Assembly: GCA_004835665.1 (NCBI GenBank)
Contig: RBKR01000023.1
Location: 62,001 to 126,000 of the forward strand
Direction: 5' to 3'
Source of the DNA: Phoma sp. XZ068
Taxonomy: Eukaryota; Ascomycota; Dothideomycetes; Pleosporales; Didymellaceae
DNA length: 64,000 nt
A program made the translations under genes and the position numbers. Positions 30,459 through 42,253 of the stretch are shown piece after piece (the stretch's first letter is position 1; every line of letters begins with the position of its first letter). Below the pieces are notes generated by a model that saw only the letters and a list, made by a program, of their open reading frames with translations, had not been told where the DNA came from and searched no databases.

Positions 30459-31844
30459 ATGAGCCACTCCCCTCTCCACCAACGCCTGCACCTCCGGCTA
30501 GCCATGTACCGCAACTTTTCCACGCCCTCGCTGCTCCCGTTCCCGCACGATCCGACACCGACGAGAGAACCTCCCGCGTCGCCTGCCTCGCTGCCCCTCC
30601 CGTCTGTACCAACAGCGATATCGCCACCGGAGCAAGACAGCGAAGAAGAAACTATGCGCGCAACCCACATCCGACCGCGGACTGCGGCGCCGCCGTCGCC
30701 CGAACGGCCAGGCACAGCAATCAGCACGCGCTCCACGATCCGCAAAGTCGAGGCTTCCCCCGAGAGTGAGAGCGAGACTCTGAGCGCCGCGCTGGCAAAC
30801 GGGTTCGCTCACGGCGGTACACCCGCTCGCGCACCGGGATCATCCTTCGAGGCGTTCCCCGTGTTTAATCCCCGGCTGCAAGGTGACGCGGAAGAGGCGC
30901 ACGAATGGGCCGAAGCTGGCGCTGTCGCAGACGCACAAGTAGCAGCAGCAGGAGGAGTAGAAGTAGAAGTAGACGAAGGAAGAGGAGGACTACGTCGTGG
31001 TGGAACACCATCAACACGCACTCGCACGCCCTCACCGCGTAAATCCCGTGACAATTCCCCCAGCAAGAATAGATCCGTTTCCCCGCGTAAACACATCGTC
31101 TGCACGCCCATGCTGCCGCCGCACGTAGAGGCCCCGTCGCCGTCGCCGTCGCCAACGTCCATGTACTCGGCTCCCAGCGACGAGACGTGGGATCCGCCAG
31201 ACACGCCGTCACCCGTGTCACGCTCACAGCGCGATACGTATGCGGCGTTGCGGATTCGACGGCCGGTTGGGGGGTGGGGGAGTGAAGGGAGGGGGGTTGT
31301 GGGCCAGGGTACGCACGCGCGGATTGCAGATTACATGCGGAAGATGCAGGAGCCGCGGGGGGCACCTAGGGAGGACGATGTGTCTCGAGAGCAGGAGCCC
31401 AAGGGTGAGGCGGAGAACGTGGAAAGAAACATTGTGCAGCGATGTGTACCCTCGGTCCCACACATCGTGGACGCAATGGCGCATCCCCATGCACCGACCC
31501 AGACTCCACCACCGATTACCACGGCGCAGACGCAGAAGCAGAAGCAGACCCAGAAACAACCCAAACAACCCACCCGCCACACCAGCGTCTCCCGCAGCAG
31601 CGAAACATCCGGCGCCTCGGTAGCAAGCAAACACAGCATCTTCTCCACGCCGGGCCGCGACGAGATGGAGCGCAAGAAGCCGATTGTTGAGGAGGATGAG
31701 GGACCGTTTGCCAGGGCGACGAGTATGCGGGATTTGGCGGTGCGGCGGAGGACGGTGAGTGAGGCGACAAAGGAGTGTGAGGAGAAGGAGGAGGAGACGA
31801 GGTGGGGGGGAAGGATGTGTGGGATGAAGTGTGTGGTGATGTAA
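30459..31844 (+). CDS. uncharacterised disordered protein
   Basis: A single frame of up to 461 codons; a second ATG at 30504 (MYRNFSTPSLLPFPHDP) is an equally good start. The sequence is dominated by Ser, Pro, Arg and Glu with phosphosite-like SPRK/TPSP motifs (TRTRTPSPRKSRDNSPSKN), and a Gln/Lys tract (TQKQKQTQKQPKQP). Short ordered islands are RIADYMRKMQ and ARATSMRDLAVRRRTVS. No domain is recognised. The long open frame and biased codon use argue for a real gene. Confidence 0.6.
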   Translation: MSHSPLHQRLHLRLAMYRNFSTPSLLPFPHDPTPTREPPASPASLPLPSVPTAISPPEQDSEEETMRATHIRPRTAAPPSPERPGTAISTRSTIRKVEASPESESETLSAALANGFAHGGTPARAPGSSFEAFPVFNPRLQGDAEEAHEWAEAGAVADAQVAAAGGVEVEVDEGRGGLRRGGTPSTRTRTPSPRKSRDNSPSKNRSVSPRKHIVCTPMLPPHVEAPSPSPSPTSMYSAPSDETWDPPDTPSPVSRSQRDTYAALRIRRPVGGWGSEGRGVVGQGTHARIADYMRKMQEPRGAPREDDVSREQEPKGEAENVERNIVQRCVPSVPHIVDAMAHPHAPTQTPPPITTAQTQKQKQTQKQPKQPTRHTSVSRSSETSGASVASKHSIFSTPGRDEMERKKPIVEEDEGPFARATSMRDLAVRRRTVSEATKECEEKEEETRWGGRMCGMKCVVM

Positions 31845-32484
31845 GTTTTGTGATGGCGAGCACGAGGATTTGGACTGGGGATTTGCTTTGTAGAACGATG
31901 GATGGGAAGTTCTGGAGTGGGTGGGTGAGGACTGGAGATTTGTGGGAATGAAAGATTATGTTTGTAGATACCTCGTCGTAGATAATTGGCGGTGTTATTC
32001 CTTCACACCACCCGTTTCGCAGCAATAATATTAGACCCTTCTCTCAACGCGTGCCTTGGTGTCCTCTATCCAATCCTCGACACCACAAAACAGACGCTGA
32101 AAGTCTGTACACGATAGGCGACCCTGCACGACCTGACGGCTAACTTTAGCAAGTTCAGCAGCTCTTCATGCACGTGCTTAGAAGTATCTGAGTTCACAAT
32201 GCCGCCACAGCGAGAGCCAAGGCAGTCTCAAGTTGGGAAATACCACCAGGGTATACCAGAAGTGGAGATGTAATCATCCGCGGCGGTAGGAAGCTTCTAG
32301 CCTGTACACACAAGGCCAGAAGTAGAAAAGGACCCATGAGGGTCAAGAAAAGTCTATGGGGAAGTATGCGATGTTGCATCTTCGGCATATTGAAGGCCTC
32401 CAAGACAGACCTCGAGGCACAGATCTATTAAGATACGTGATGACGTGACCGGCGCCATGGATCTTTAGCCGATCTTTGGCTGAC
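31845..32484. other. intergenic between convergent genes
   Basis: A 69-codon hydrophobic minus frame (32194-32403) could encode a small secreted peptide but has no support beyond its N-terminus. Nothing else was seen. Confidence 0.4.
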
Positions 32485-33438
32485 CTATTCCTCCTTGACG
32501 TCCGACTCCACAGCAATGTCGAGCGCCTTGATGATGTCGGATCCAAACACAACAGTCATGTACGCCGGGAAGGCGACCCAAAGACCACTATTCCTGTTAG
32601 CAAGGTGACTCAACAATATAGATTTATTGAAAACATACTTCATAATACCGTAGAAGAGGAAGATGGTGAACCAGTCGTTATGTCCAACGCTCTTGAAGTT
32701 GGAGAAGTACTCGTTGAAATCTGCCTTGTTAGTTATCCTTTCTTGTATTGACGTCGTGTCGAGAGTTAACTCACAATACAACACAGTCTTACTCAACGTC
32801 ATAACCGCAGCCGCAAACCCAATGAGCAGCGCACGATTTCCATTCTTGCCGCGCACCTTTCGCCCTCCAGACAGCCACGCGGCTACACCATTGGCGCTAA
32901 CATCAACACCCGTCCCGGTTGCGGCAGGAACACCGTGGTTGTAAATAATCATAACGTACAAGCCGTACAGCACTGTTTCCACGGCGTTGAGAGCGCCCTG
33001 GGCGCCGCCAAAGCCGTCGTTGCTTTCCCACCCGGGCCAGCCGTAGACGTGGTCGATGGCGGCGTAGATCTCGTAGGGCTTCCAGATGGGCCATTGCAGG
33101 GCGCCGCCTGCCATGGTGTGCGGGCGCAGCAGGATATACAAGCTGTCCCAGAGCACGAGGGGGAGGGAGACTGTGAGCCACAGGATCGTCAGGTTCGACG
33201 CGGTGTGGCACCATCCTTTCTCATTGATTTCTGATGGTGTGGGAGGCGCAACGGCATTGGCTGTCTTGGAAGCTGCGCGTCTGGCAACTGCCTTCACCGA
33301 GGGCGAGGCATTGGACGCGAAAGGGTTCGTGGGACTTGTGGGCGCGGGCGATGCAGTCGATGTACGCGAGGGCCGCTTGGTGGGTGAGGGCTCGACTGCG
33401 GGGAAGTCGCCCTGGGGGTGTTTTCGCGTGGAGACCAT
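32485..33438 (-). CDS. multi-span membrane protein, EXPERA-like
   Basis: Three exons (33438-32775, 32720-32639, 32593-32485). Both introns (54 bp GTGAGT..GGCAG; 45 bp GTATGT..AACAG) are multiples of three without in-frame stops, so unspliced DNA also reads open; 284 residues after splicing. A disordered Ser/Pro/Ala-rich N-terminus of about 75 residues precedes at least four helices (TILWLTVSLPLVLWDSLYIL, then one near VETVLYGLYVMIIYN, another near ALLIGFAAAVMTLSKTVLYY, and WFTIFLFYGIM). WPIWKPYEIYAAIDHVYGW and FGGAQGALN resemble the EXPERA fold of sterol isomerase/TMEM97-type proteins, but key residues were not verified. I chose MVSTRKHPQGDF as the start; an upstream in-frame ATG at 33555 exists. 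Confidence 0.75.
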   Translation of the reverse strand: MVSTRKHPQGDFPAVEPSPTKRPSRTSTASPAPTSPTNPFASNASPSVKAVARRAASKTANAVAPPTPSEINEKGWCHTASNLTILWLTVSLPLVLWDSLYILLRPHTMAGGALQWPIWKPYEIYAAIDHVYGWPGWESNDGFGGAQGALNAVETVLYGLYVMIIYNHGVPAATGTGVDVSANGVAAWLSGGRKVRGKNGNRALLIGFAAAVMTLSKTVLYCELTLDTTSIQERITNKADFNEYFSNFKSVGHNDWFTIFLFYGIMKYVFNKSILLSHLANRNSGLWVAFPAYMTVVFGSDIIKALDIAVESDVKEE

Positions 33439-36400
33439 TGTGTTGGCAAGAGCTATGCGATTGTGATGACGAGGTTTGCAGACAGTATATCGCGTGGAGA
33501 GACTGGCAGCAAGAGTGAAAGGTGTTGTTATGATGCGCGGAACGTCGCGCATCACTGGTGGGGAGCCTCGGGTGCTCCCATCCCGGCCGCTTTAGGCCTC
33601 AGAAGGGAAGGTGCGTGTCTGGCGAAGCGGGCTTTGTATACCAGTGGCCTCGTTTAGTCCCGTCATTGTAATCGCCGGTCGAATGTTGTCACAACTTTTG
33701 ATTATGGGAGGTAGTCAGTGTAGGGTTGATTCCATGATGTAAGCTGATGCAGCAAAGGGCTGCAGCAACTCTGCCTCGTGCTTGTACGACTGCTTGTACG
33801 ATTCCCTACAAGTACAACAGAACGAATATCGTCGTTCAGAATATTGCTACCATTGCGCCAGGCTCTGACCTGTGAATCTGATGCAGTAAATCTATGTCGA
33901 GGAGTTAGATTTCCACACTTCGCCCAGACTGCAAAGCTCTCCAGTCTTCTGTGTGCGGGTGTCCGTGACTCTCACGAGACTAGATTAACTCGTTTATCTT
34001 CCGGGACTCTAACGAGTTATCTTCACATCAGTCCTCATCGAGATCTTGTCATCGCCCAGCACATGCTCCTCTTCTTCAGATGCGCCAATACCACACCAGC
34101 TGAATCCCCCTTTCCCTCCCACTGCAATCCGGAATTCTTCGGCATCGCACAGCATTGTGATCACAAACCCACAACGTTGATTTGTCAGTCACCTATTGCG
34201 TAAACCCAAGCTCAGGACTCAGGTCATCTAGCCATCAAGTCAATATCGAAAGCGTATATACGAAGTTCCATACCGCCGTGCAACCCACCGACCCCGCCGA
34301 GGTCAATGTCGTCGTGTACAGAGCAGGAGCTTATACCATAGTAAGTAATCATTGCAGACGATGACCTTGTTAGCGTCTGCGTTCTCCGAGTATACCTGCT
34401 ATGTGCTATGTATAGAACGGACCAAGACTTTATGGTGGTGCTGCTTGGATCAAGGTTGATGGGTACGAGAAGTGGGGATGCGGTTTGGTAAAGTGAAGCT
34501 GAGGATGCCAAGGGGGATTGGGGTCTTGGAGTGGATGGGAGCTTGGGTGTATGTTACCTGTGCGGCTCTTACGAAGCTCTCCGAGAGACATTATCGTTGA
34601 AGGATCTTGAGCAGCATGTTGATGCTCTGACGAGATACCACAGTGTGTGTCCTTCGTATTGCAGAGGAAGTTGCGACTGAAGTCTTGTCGTGCCATGTGA
34701 GCTTCCAGCACATCTCAAACAATCAGTCGCTCTGGGCAATATATCTGCTTACTGCTTGACAGAACTTGAAGCAGAGCAGTTTGATCATCGCCCAAGAACG
34801 AAGGATCGCGCCAACCTCTGGTTTACACGGTTCGACGGCAAACCACACGGAGCGAGGTCCGTCCATCGGTATACACTGCCCGGCTGGCGAGTCGTGCAAT
34901 CTCTTCTATTCCACGCAGACCCATATGTATCCGCTTCCGTTTGTCCCCGAACATCTGCGGCGGTCAAGGCGCCGTAGAAAACATGTTTGTCGCTGAAGCG
35001 TGGGTAGGCGCCGAGATGCAGTCGTTGCCAAGGCTGGTTCGAAATTCGTTTCCATGCATGCGTCCATCACTCCTTAATTAATCTCAGCAGGTCGCAGCGC
35101 CATTCACCCTTATTTGCCAAGCTCAGCTATCCCGACAACCATAACGAAAACAACACCTGGGTATAGAACCATCAGGTGCTTCGGTTAGGCAATATGTCTG
35201 TTGTTAAGCGTCATCCCACCGCCTGGTTCGCGGTCATGTAGGCCTGCGGCGTTGGTTGGTAGATCGACAGAGGATCCAGGATGTTGACATCTGACTTGCA
35301 TGCGCCACGTCCCAGTTTGATTGGCAGCAGAAGCGAGATAGTGAACTGCAGCGAAAACGAACAACAAATTTGGTATGCGGATCACAACATGGCAACCGCA
35401 ATGATCGAGATTGCTTTTTCGATGCAGCTCATCTGCGCAGGAGATGAACAACGATGCGCCTGCACTGGGGCCTGAAGGGTTTGCTAGACTTAGCGCACGA
35501 AGACCGTAACACTACCCACCGTGCGCTTCAACTGCCGCCAACGTTGCCTTACCGGGCATTTTACTCCACCAGCGTATCCTGGCGCGTCCTGCCTAACGGC
35601 GATCGAGGCCTTCGAACCACGGAGCGCCCTCACCGCTAGGCAAGTTTCGAGATCGTGGGGCTGTCTTGGCGCCGGCAGAGCGCTCGCAAGGGCCACAAAC
35701 CGAGCAGGACGTTCGTCATTTGTGTGAAACAGCCGTCAAATCTGTCAGCGGCAAGGCAGTTAACGTGACAGCCGGCGAAACAAGCGTGACGTGAAGCGGC
35801 TGTATGCGAAGAAGTGATGCGGTAGCACATCATTATATTGAAGTCCATTTGTATTCTCGTCAATACAGAAGGCGAGATGGCCGCAATCTTGAAGATATTG
35901 TTTGTTGGGACTGGATAGAATGCAAATACCTGCTTCTCGTGTTGCATGCTGCATGCGCAGCGCGAGCAAGTTGTTGAAACTCTACGACTTGATGGAGAGG
36001 TGACCTTCACGCTGGATGCGAGAGCAAACCTGATGCATCTGCCGGTTGAGGTTGCAGCAACAGTAATATTCAATATCCTACCTGCAAGTAGAGCCGCTTT
36101 CTGGCTGTCACGACGGAGGCTATGCCTGTATAGCAGAGGCATGAAAGCCACCGATGTTAGCGAGCGTCGTGTAAACGACTTCAGATATGCGTGTCACACA
36201 ACAACGCCAGGTATCGCGGTGGTCTGGAGCCGCCCGCGTCGTACAATCGCTCGATTAGATCGAATGGGTAGTGCTTGTCTCGGAGAGTAAGAACCTTTGC
36301 ATTGCTTGACAGCCAGGCATCTGCATGCCTTCCTCAACTGGCAGACACGACTACGCCTCTTACTGCAGCGGTCCGCCGGTTTCTTTCAGACAAGCAGGAA

Positions 36401-37840
36401 GCTGCAACGGCAGTTGCTCGTGACAGCTCGCCTGGCTTGTATCATGGCGATGGGTCACGCCACGCTCTGTGTCCGCAGGATCACGATGCTGGTGATGGAA
36501 GTCGGCCCAGTCGCGGTGACGGCGGATTGGCATGCCACGCTGCCGAAGTGCAAGATCAAACGCCCAGTGAAGCTGCAGAAGCAATGCAAGACGGTGTTGC
36601 GTGGCTTCGACTTATGCGCAAGACGAAGTGTGGTTGATAGGTGACGCGGCTGGTGAAGACAGACACAGCCAGAACGAATCGCCGTTTCGTGGAGACTCCT
36701 GTCGAGACGACAGTTACGTTGGCACCCAACCGGCCCCTATGGCGGAGAGGTTCGTATTGGCATTGTCACCGACTAGATACCATGTACCGGGGACCATCCA
36801 CAGTAACACAACGGCTTCTTCCTGCGGAGTACCTTGTATTTCGTAGATTGATGCGGCCGCATATGGCTAAACCGCCGCTGCGATCGAGGCTGAGGGCAGG
36901 AATGAGATTGAAGGTTGCCCCGGTGCTGGAGACATTCAGACATCCAACACGTGATGCGCGGGCTGAGAAACCGACGCCCACGCGTTCCTGCGTCCAAGTG
37001 CTTGTCTCGCAGCGAACCAGTTGTTGGAGGCGCGCGCGCGCGATGACGCAGCGCTTTTCTACGGTGGACTCGGAGAATCGAATCCTTCGGCACGATGGAT
37101 CATTTGAAACGACCATTTTCGCGAGTGGCTTGCGGAGGCGCCGTTTCAGCGTCCGCAGTCCCGCCCAGCCGCCTAAGGGGAGCCAACGAATCCAAGCCTC
37201 CTGGAGCGCAACCCCGGTCCCTGCAGCGCTAGGGGATCCTCCAATCGTGGCTTGTAGATGGCCTCTGATAATCAAACTCTCATCCCTTCATACCCACCCG
37301 TGGCCCACGCCTACGAGGGATCTCCTCCTCTTCTTCCCCAACTTTGCTCGCCCAAGTCGTTCTTTACTTCGCTTCAGTCCTGCCGCGCAGTCACTCGCTT
37401 CCCAGCCGGCTTTTCCCAGATCCTTTCCCTGGTGGACGATTTAACAAGGCCGATCACATCGACACTCGTCTCCTATCTGTGATCACGTCACCTGGATTTT
37501 CTGGATCTGCCCTTGCTTTACCCACCTGGCTGCCCTATCCATCTCGACCATCGCGGGCACTGTCAATAAGTTCCCCAGACGTCAAGTGAGCGTCCAGACA
37601 AGCCTCTGTGTCACCACCCGACTTTGGCTTCACGGACGTGCCTGAGAGAAGCTAGCGCAAACCACTCGCACGCGACTGAAGAGACGATTCGATCATTCAC
37701 TCATTCCCTTTTGGATTCACGGCTTTTGCCTCCTACGCATTTCTGTCAATTGCTGGCCAAGGCAGATACCACTCGCTACCTGTCTTCCAGGACGTTTAAG
37801 GTTCTTTCCCCCATCTGGACCCGTCCATCAAAACACCAAC
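33439..37840. other. 4.4-kb region without a recognisable gene
   Basis: All six frames carry frames of 60-270 codons that overlap each other and have no protein-like composition. The last 500 bp before 37841 are pyrimidine-rich and fit the promoter and 5' leader of the ferric reductase. No terminal repeats, transposase motifs or RNA genes were recognised. It may be old, scrambled sequence. Confidence 0.45.
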
Positions 37841-39703
37841 ATGACTTTCTCGGAAACCTTCGAAACCGTTGTCAAGCGCGCGGGAAAAGGAAAGGAGGAC
37901 CCCACCGCTGGCCTTGAGAACATTGACGTTCAGCACTACCTCGGCCGCATCTGGTGGTGCTTCGTTGCTGTCTTCACCCTCTACCAGGTCATCCTCTTCT
38001 TTGTGCGCTATGTGCGCACCGTATCATGCCTCAACAACGAGACCCAGCGGTACTTCTCCATCCCCAACCAAATGTATGCTCGCTTCAAGAAGTCGTTCCT
38101 TGATGCCCCCCTCCTGCGCACTCGTCACCACCGCGAGTTCAAGTTGTCGTCTGCCGTCGGCGTTGGAACCCTCCCCAGCCGTCTCCAGACTTTCTTCCTA
38201 GTCGGTTACTTTGCCGTCAACATCGGATTCTGTGTCTGGAAGATCGACTACAGCAGCTTCGCCGCTGGTGCTGGTGAGCTTCTCAGCCGCTCAGGTGTCA
38301 TGGCTGTCATGAACATGATTCCTCTCTTCCTCTTGGCCGGCCGCAACAACCCTATCATCAAGCTGACTGGTATCTCTTTCGACACCATGAACTTGATTCA
38401 CCGCTGGTTTGGACGAATTGTAGTTCTCGAGGCCCTTGCCCACACCATCTGCTGGATCGCCAACAAGGTCCAGTCTAGTAAGTTCATACGCTTGCAAATC
38501 ATTCGAATAATGCGCTGACTTCATACAGAGGGCTGGGGTGCTGTTCAAGCCTCGATCACTGGTAGCCAGTTCATCATGACTGGATTCATCGTATGTTGCT
38601 GCATCCAGTTAAATTTGATAACCGCTAACACTTCACAGGGCACTGTTGCATTCACCTTCCTCCTCCTCCAGTCCCCTTCACCCGTCCGTCACTCGTTCTA
38701 CGAGGTCTTCTTGCACGGCCACATCGTCGGCGCCGCGCTCTCTCTCGGTGCTGTTTGGGTCCACTTGAAGGCGCGCCCGCAGCAGCTTATGCTGTACGGT
38801 GTAGTCGCTATCTGGGCTGCTGAGCGCTTCATGCGCTTCGCCCGTCTCATCATCAACAATGTTGGCAAAGGTGGTTCCTCGGCCGATGTTGAGGTTCTTC
38901 CTGGCGACGCTCTCCGCATCACTGTCAAGATGGCTCGCCCATGGAGCTTCCGCCCTGGTCAGCACGCATACCTCTACATGCCCTCGATCGGCCTCTGGAC
39001 CAACCACCCCTTCTCCATTGCGTGGAGTGAGGAAGAGGAGGACCCCCACCACATCGACGAGAAGGGTCTCCCCATGACCAGCAACGACCTCGCTCTGCAG
39101 CAGTCCAAGACCAGCATGTCCTTCATCGTTCGCCGACGAACCGGTTTCACCGACAAGCTCTTCCGCAAGGCCGACCTATCTGCCTCTGGACGTTTCTCTA
39201 CCACCTGTTTCGCCGAGGGACCGTACGGCGGTGAGGACCTCAGCTCGTATGGTACAGTCATGCTGTGGGCGGCCGGTATTGGTATCACTCATCAAGTGCC
39301 TCACGTTCGTGACATCGTCGCTGGTTACGCCAACGGTACCGTCGCCACACGCCGTCTTACCCTTGTCTGGATCATCCAGTCTCCTGAGCACCTCGAGTGG
39401 ATCCGCAACTGGATGACACAGATTCTCTCCATGCCCCGCCGTCGCGAGATCCTGAAGATCCTCCTCTTCGTCACTCGTCCTCGCAGCACAAAGGAGATCC
39501 ACTCGCCATCGTCAAGCGTTCAGATGTTCCCCGGTAGGCCCAACGTCCAGAGTCTCGTCGACCAGGAGATGCAAGAGGGTATTGGTGCTGCTTGTGTAAG
39601 CACATGCGGTACAGGTGGCCTGGCTGATGAGCTCCGCCGTGCTGTCCGCAATCGCGAGATGCAGTGGAATGTTGACTTCCGCGAGGAGTCGTTCTCGTGG
39701 TAA
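37841..39703 (+). CDS. ferric reductase (FRE family, flavocytochrome b)
   Basis: Three exons (37841-38477, 38529-38590, 38639-39703), introns 51 and 48 bp, 587 residues. Seven or so helices include the heme-binding His pairs (NLIHRWFGRIVVLEALAHTI, and later FLHGHIVGA with VWVHLK). The FAD-binding segment RPGQHAYLYMPS with NHPFSIAW follows, then the NADPH-binding GPYGG and a C-terminal CGTGGLADELRRAV, ending in EESFSW. By family it passes electrons from NADPH through FAD and two hemes to Fe(III) or Cu(II) at the plasma membrane. It lacks EF hands, and the N-terminus is unlike NoxA, so a metalloreductase is preferred over an NADPH oxidase. Confidence 0.92.
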
Positions 39704-40087
39704 ACACTGTCATCCATTCTTTCATCAGCGCTGTCATTGTCCTCCTTATACCCTCATGCCACGACAACACCTACCCTCACTTGCCGCCAATTACAAGCCA
39801 AGATCTACTGCATTATAAGCTCTGCGGTTTCATTGTACACATTTCTTTACGTTCGTCCGGCATTGACCGTCATCTTAAACATACTCTCCTTAACATATTT
39901 CCTTGTCTTTCCAGCCGGCTGCGTAGAGAAAGGGCGCCTAGCTAGAAGTGGCTCATGAATGCTATCATGTTGCCACCACGGTTCTTCTATTGGGAATGTG
40001 TACTGTATATATGGGTATTTCTATCCTGAGGAAAATGAACGACTATGACAAGATTCGCCGTGCTCATCACTCTCTCAATTATGACGT

Positions 40088-40924
40088 CTAATGCATAGCC
40101 TCTGGACTCTCTGTCGCCGCATCATGAGCTTCCTCCATCGCAAACCGATCCTGGATCCCCTTCCACCCTCGCAACACCACATCAGCCATCACCCCATGTC
40201 GTCCTAACTTCTTCACCGCCTCGGGCACACTCAACAAATGACTCTCATACGTCTGCTCCTCCTCGTCAACCCCCGTCCCCTCATGATGCAGCGGTTCATA
40301 CCCCTCCGGCTCCATCCCCACTCTCTCCCTCAACGTCAAACCCTGCGGATATGCCGGCGGAGGCTTATACGCCGCACCAACCTCAGTCTTCAGCTCCTCT
40401 TCAAGATCAGGCGGCAGTGTCTCGGCAATATACCAATACAGCACGTACTGCTTTGACCGATACCCCAGCGGCATCATCTGCATCCACACCGGCTCGGCCG
40501 TCAGCGGCGGCGAATGCACGCGCGGATGCGCCTGCGGCTGGCGATGTTGCGTCGGCAGGGGAAGCACACGATTGCGGTATCCAGACTACATTTATAAATC
40601 AAATCAGCCTCGCTCTCTTCTCCTCTTTTCACTCCCTTCTTCTTCGCCACGCCAACACTAAATGTAGAAAAGTAGAGTAAATTCACGCACCTCTTCATAC
40701 CCCTCCCTCTCTGCCCCCGTTCTCCCCTCCTCCCCCGCATCTCGTCGTCCCTTCGGTAGGAAATAATACTCCCCGCCGCCCCGGTCGCGCGCACTGCACA
40801 CCACGACGCGCTGCGACGCGAGGTGGAAAATCGCCACGCCGCCCCCAACTACTAAATCTTCGCCCGCAAACTGCGCGACGACGGGGGGGAACGAGGAGTG
40901 TGGGGGTTCAGGCGCGCGAGGCAT
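40088..40924 (-). CDS. Nudix hydrolase
   Basis: Two exons (40924-40691, 40585-40088) with a 105-bp intron (GTGCGT..AATGTAG) that falls inside the Nudix box, giving 243 residues. The box G-x5-E-x7-R-E-x-x-E-E-x-G reads GRRDAGEEGRTGAEREGYEE then SG across the splice. Upstream are VGGGVAIFH and YYFLPKG, the usual strands before the box. The C-terminal half contains YVLYWYIAE and an acidic linker. The family cleaves nucleoside diphosphate-X bonds using Mg2+ held by the REUXEE glutamates. Substrate not predictable. An upstream in-frame ATG at 40978 is possible. Confidence 0.9.
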
Positions 40925-41337
40925 GGTGGGGTTTGGGGGTGGAGGGGTGTAGATTGTTGATGGGAGGTGGATGCACATAGGATAGGAGGGCGGTCAGGTT
41001 ATGCGTTCAAGTTATGGATGGAGGAGAGCAGGCTGCGTGTCCTGGCCGCTGGCTACAAAGTGTTGCGGCAGGCATTGTGGATTGGTGTGCGCGTTGTTGC
41101 CTGCGACATGGTGAGATGTTCACCGGAGCTGGGGCTGATGTTGTGACGGCGTGCCCCGCCCCCGCTGCTGCTGGTAAGGTGAGCCGAAGCTGTGCCCCAC
41201 TACGAAAAACCTTTACCAGTCAAAGATCCACACAGTGCGATATTGATGGCCATGTTCTTACTGTGTCCGAAGATTTATAAAAATTTAGTATATATTTTAT
41301 AAACAAGGCCAACCTTTCATCAATCAGATCAACATCT

Positions 41338-41420
41338 GGCCTAATGGCCCAATGGCAAGGCGCTTGACTACGATTCAATCGGTTATCAAGAGATTCCAGG
41401 TTCGACCCCTGGTTAGGTCA
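41338..41420 (+). tRNA. tRNA-Arg (anticodon ACG) with an 11-nt intron
   Basis: The acceptor stem GGCCTAA pairs with TTAGGTC (one G-U), with discriminator A at 41420. The D arm is GCC/GGC. The anticodon stem CTTGA pairs with TCAAG only if the 11 nt TTCAATCGGTT, placed one base 3' of the anticodon ACG, are removed. The T arm is CCAGG-TTCGACC-CCTGG. The intron position is the standard eukaryotic one (37/38). ACG reads CGN arginine codons after A34-to-I editing. Confidence 0.92.
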
Positions 41421-41423
41421 TTC

Positions 41424-41428
41424 TTTTT
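41424..41428 (+). terminator. RNA polymerase III terminator of the tRNA
   Basis: A T5 run 4 nt after the tRNA, with a second T5 at about 41440. Confidence 0.75.
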
Positions 41429-41487
41429 GCTTTATGCATCTTTTTGCTTTTTGGTTGGCCGAGTGTCTCATGGACAACCTCGGGCAG

Positions 41488-42253
41488 TCAGAGCTGCTCA
41501 TCCGTGTCCCTGTACGTAAACGATAGGAAGTAGTTTAGGAAGCGGGCTTCGACGCTCGGTTGGAGTGAATCGAGATGGCGACAGTGTTCATCGTTGCCAA
41601 AGAATCGCACGATGTCGGACACTTTCTGGAAGGGTTCGTTAGGTAGCAAGTCGATGTAGGCGTATCCGTCGGTCAGCCTGGAGAAAGGAGTACCGGAGAT
41701 TATGATTATGCAGTTGTACCACAAACTTCGGACCGCTTTGTGTTGCTGACCGTTGATGTTTTTGATCAACTGCACTTCGTCGCAAACGATGTGTCGGTGG
41801 GGCCTCTCCCGCATAATGTTCGAGTATAGCGGTGTAGTTGGCCTCTTCGTCGGTCATCGAATCTCAACGGCCATTTGTAGTGCTTCGTCGCGGCCGTACG
41901 TCTCGACTGCAGCTGTGAAGCGAAGAAAGTCCTTAACCCTCTTGGCCTGCCAGAACAGAAACGCGTACGTCGTAACCACGATCTCTGCATCCTTCTTGAG
42001 TAGGTCGATTGCCGTGATCGTAGGGTCGCGCAGGATGAAGATGCGTGGCTTCTTTCCCTTGTAGATGTTAGCGACAAGACTCATCCGCGGGAAAGGGCAG
42101 ACCTACCGGCGTGAAAGTGCCCTCGGCTTCCTTCAACCACTGTCCAATACAGGACCGATGTGTGAGTACGAGGTCAAATGACCCGGGTACCTTTAGCACA
42201 ACGCGTGCATATTCTAGCGCCACGAGTGTCTCTCTGGTCTTGCCAGTGCCCAT
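41488..42253 (-). pseudogene. decayed SNF2-type helicase fragment
   Basis: Reading minus from 42253: MGTGKTRETLVALEY (Walker A, motif I), then after a frame change VVTTYAFLFW (motif Ia/Ib region). The same second frame then carries CDEVQLIKN (motif II, normally DEAx) and IISGTPFSRL (motif III, with DGYAYIDLLP). A TGA at 41854-41856 interrupts that second frame, and the first piece is out of frame with the rest. Only the N-terminal ATPase lobe is present; the helicase C-terminal lobe is missing. The fragment sits 70 bp from the tRNA-Arg gene. I see no clean introns that would repair it. Confidence 0.75.

Noticed and set aside
36641..37444. 267-codon plus frame and 169-codon minus frame before the ferric reductase
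   Set aside because: They overlap each other and others in all frames, and composition changes randomly along them.
37841..39703. NADPH oxidase (NoxA/NoxB) for the flavocytochrome gene
   Set aside because: The N-terminus, the loop structure and the short C-terminal SFSW ending match FRE metalloreductases better; no EF hand or Nox-type start is seen.
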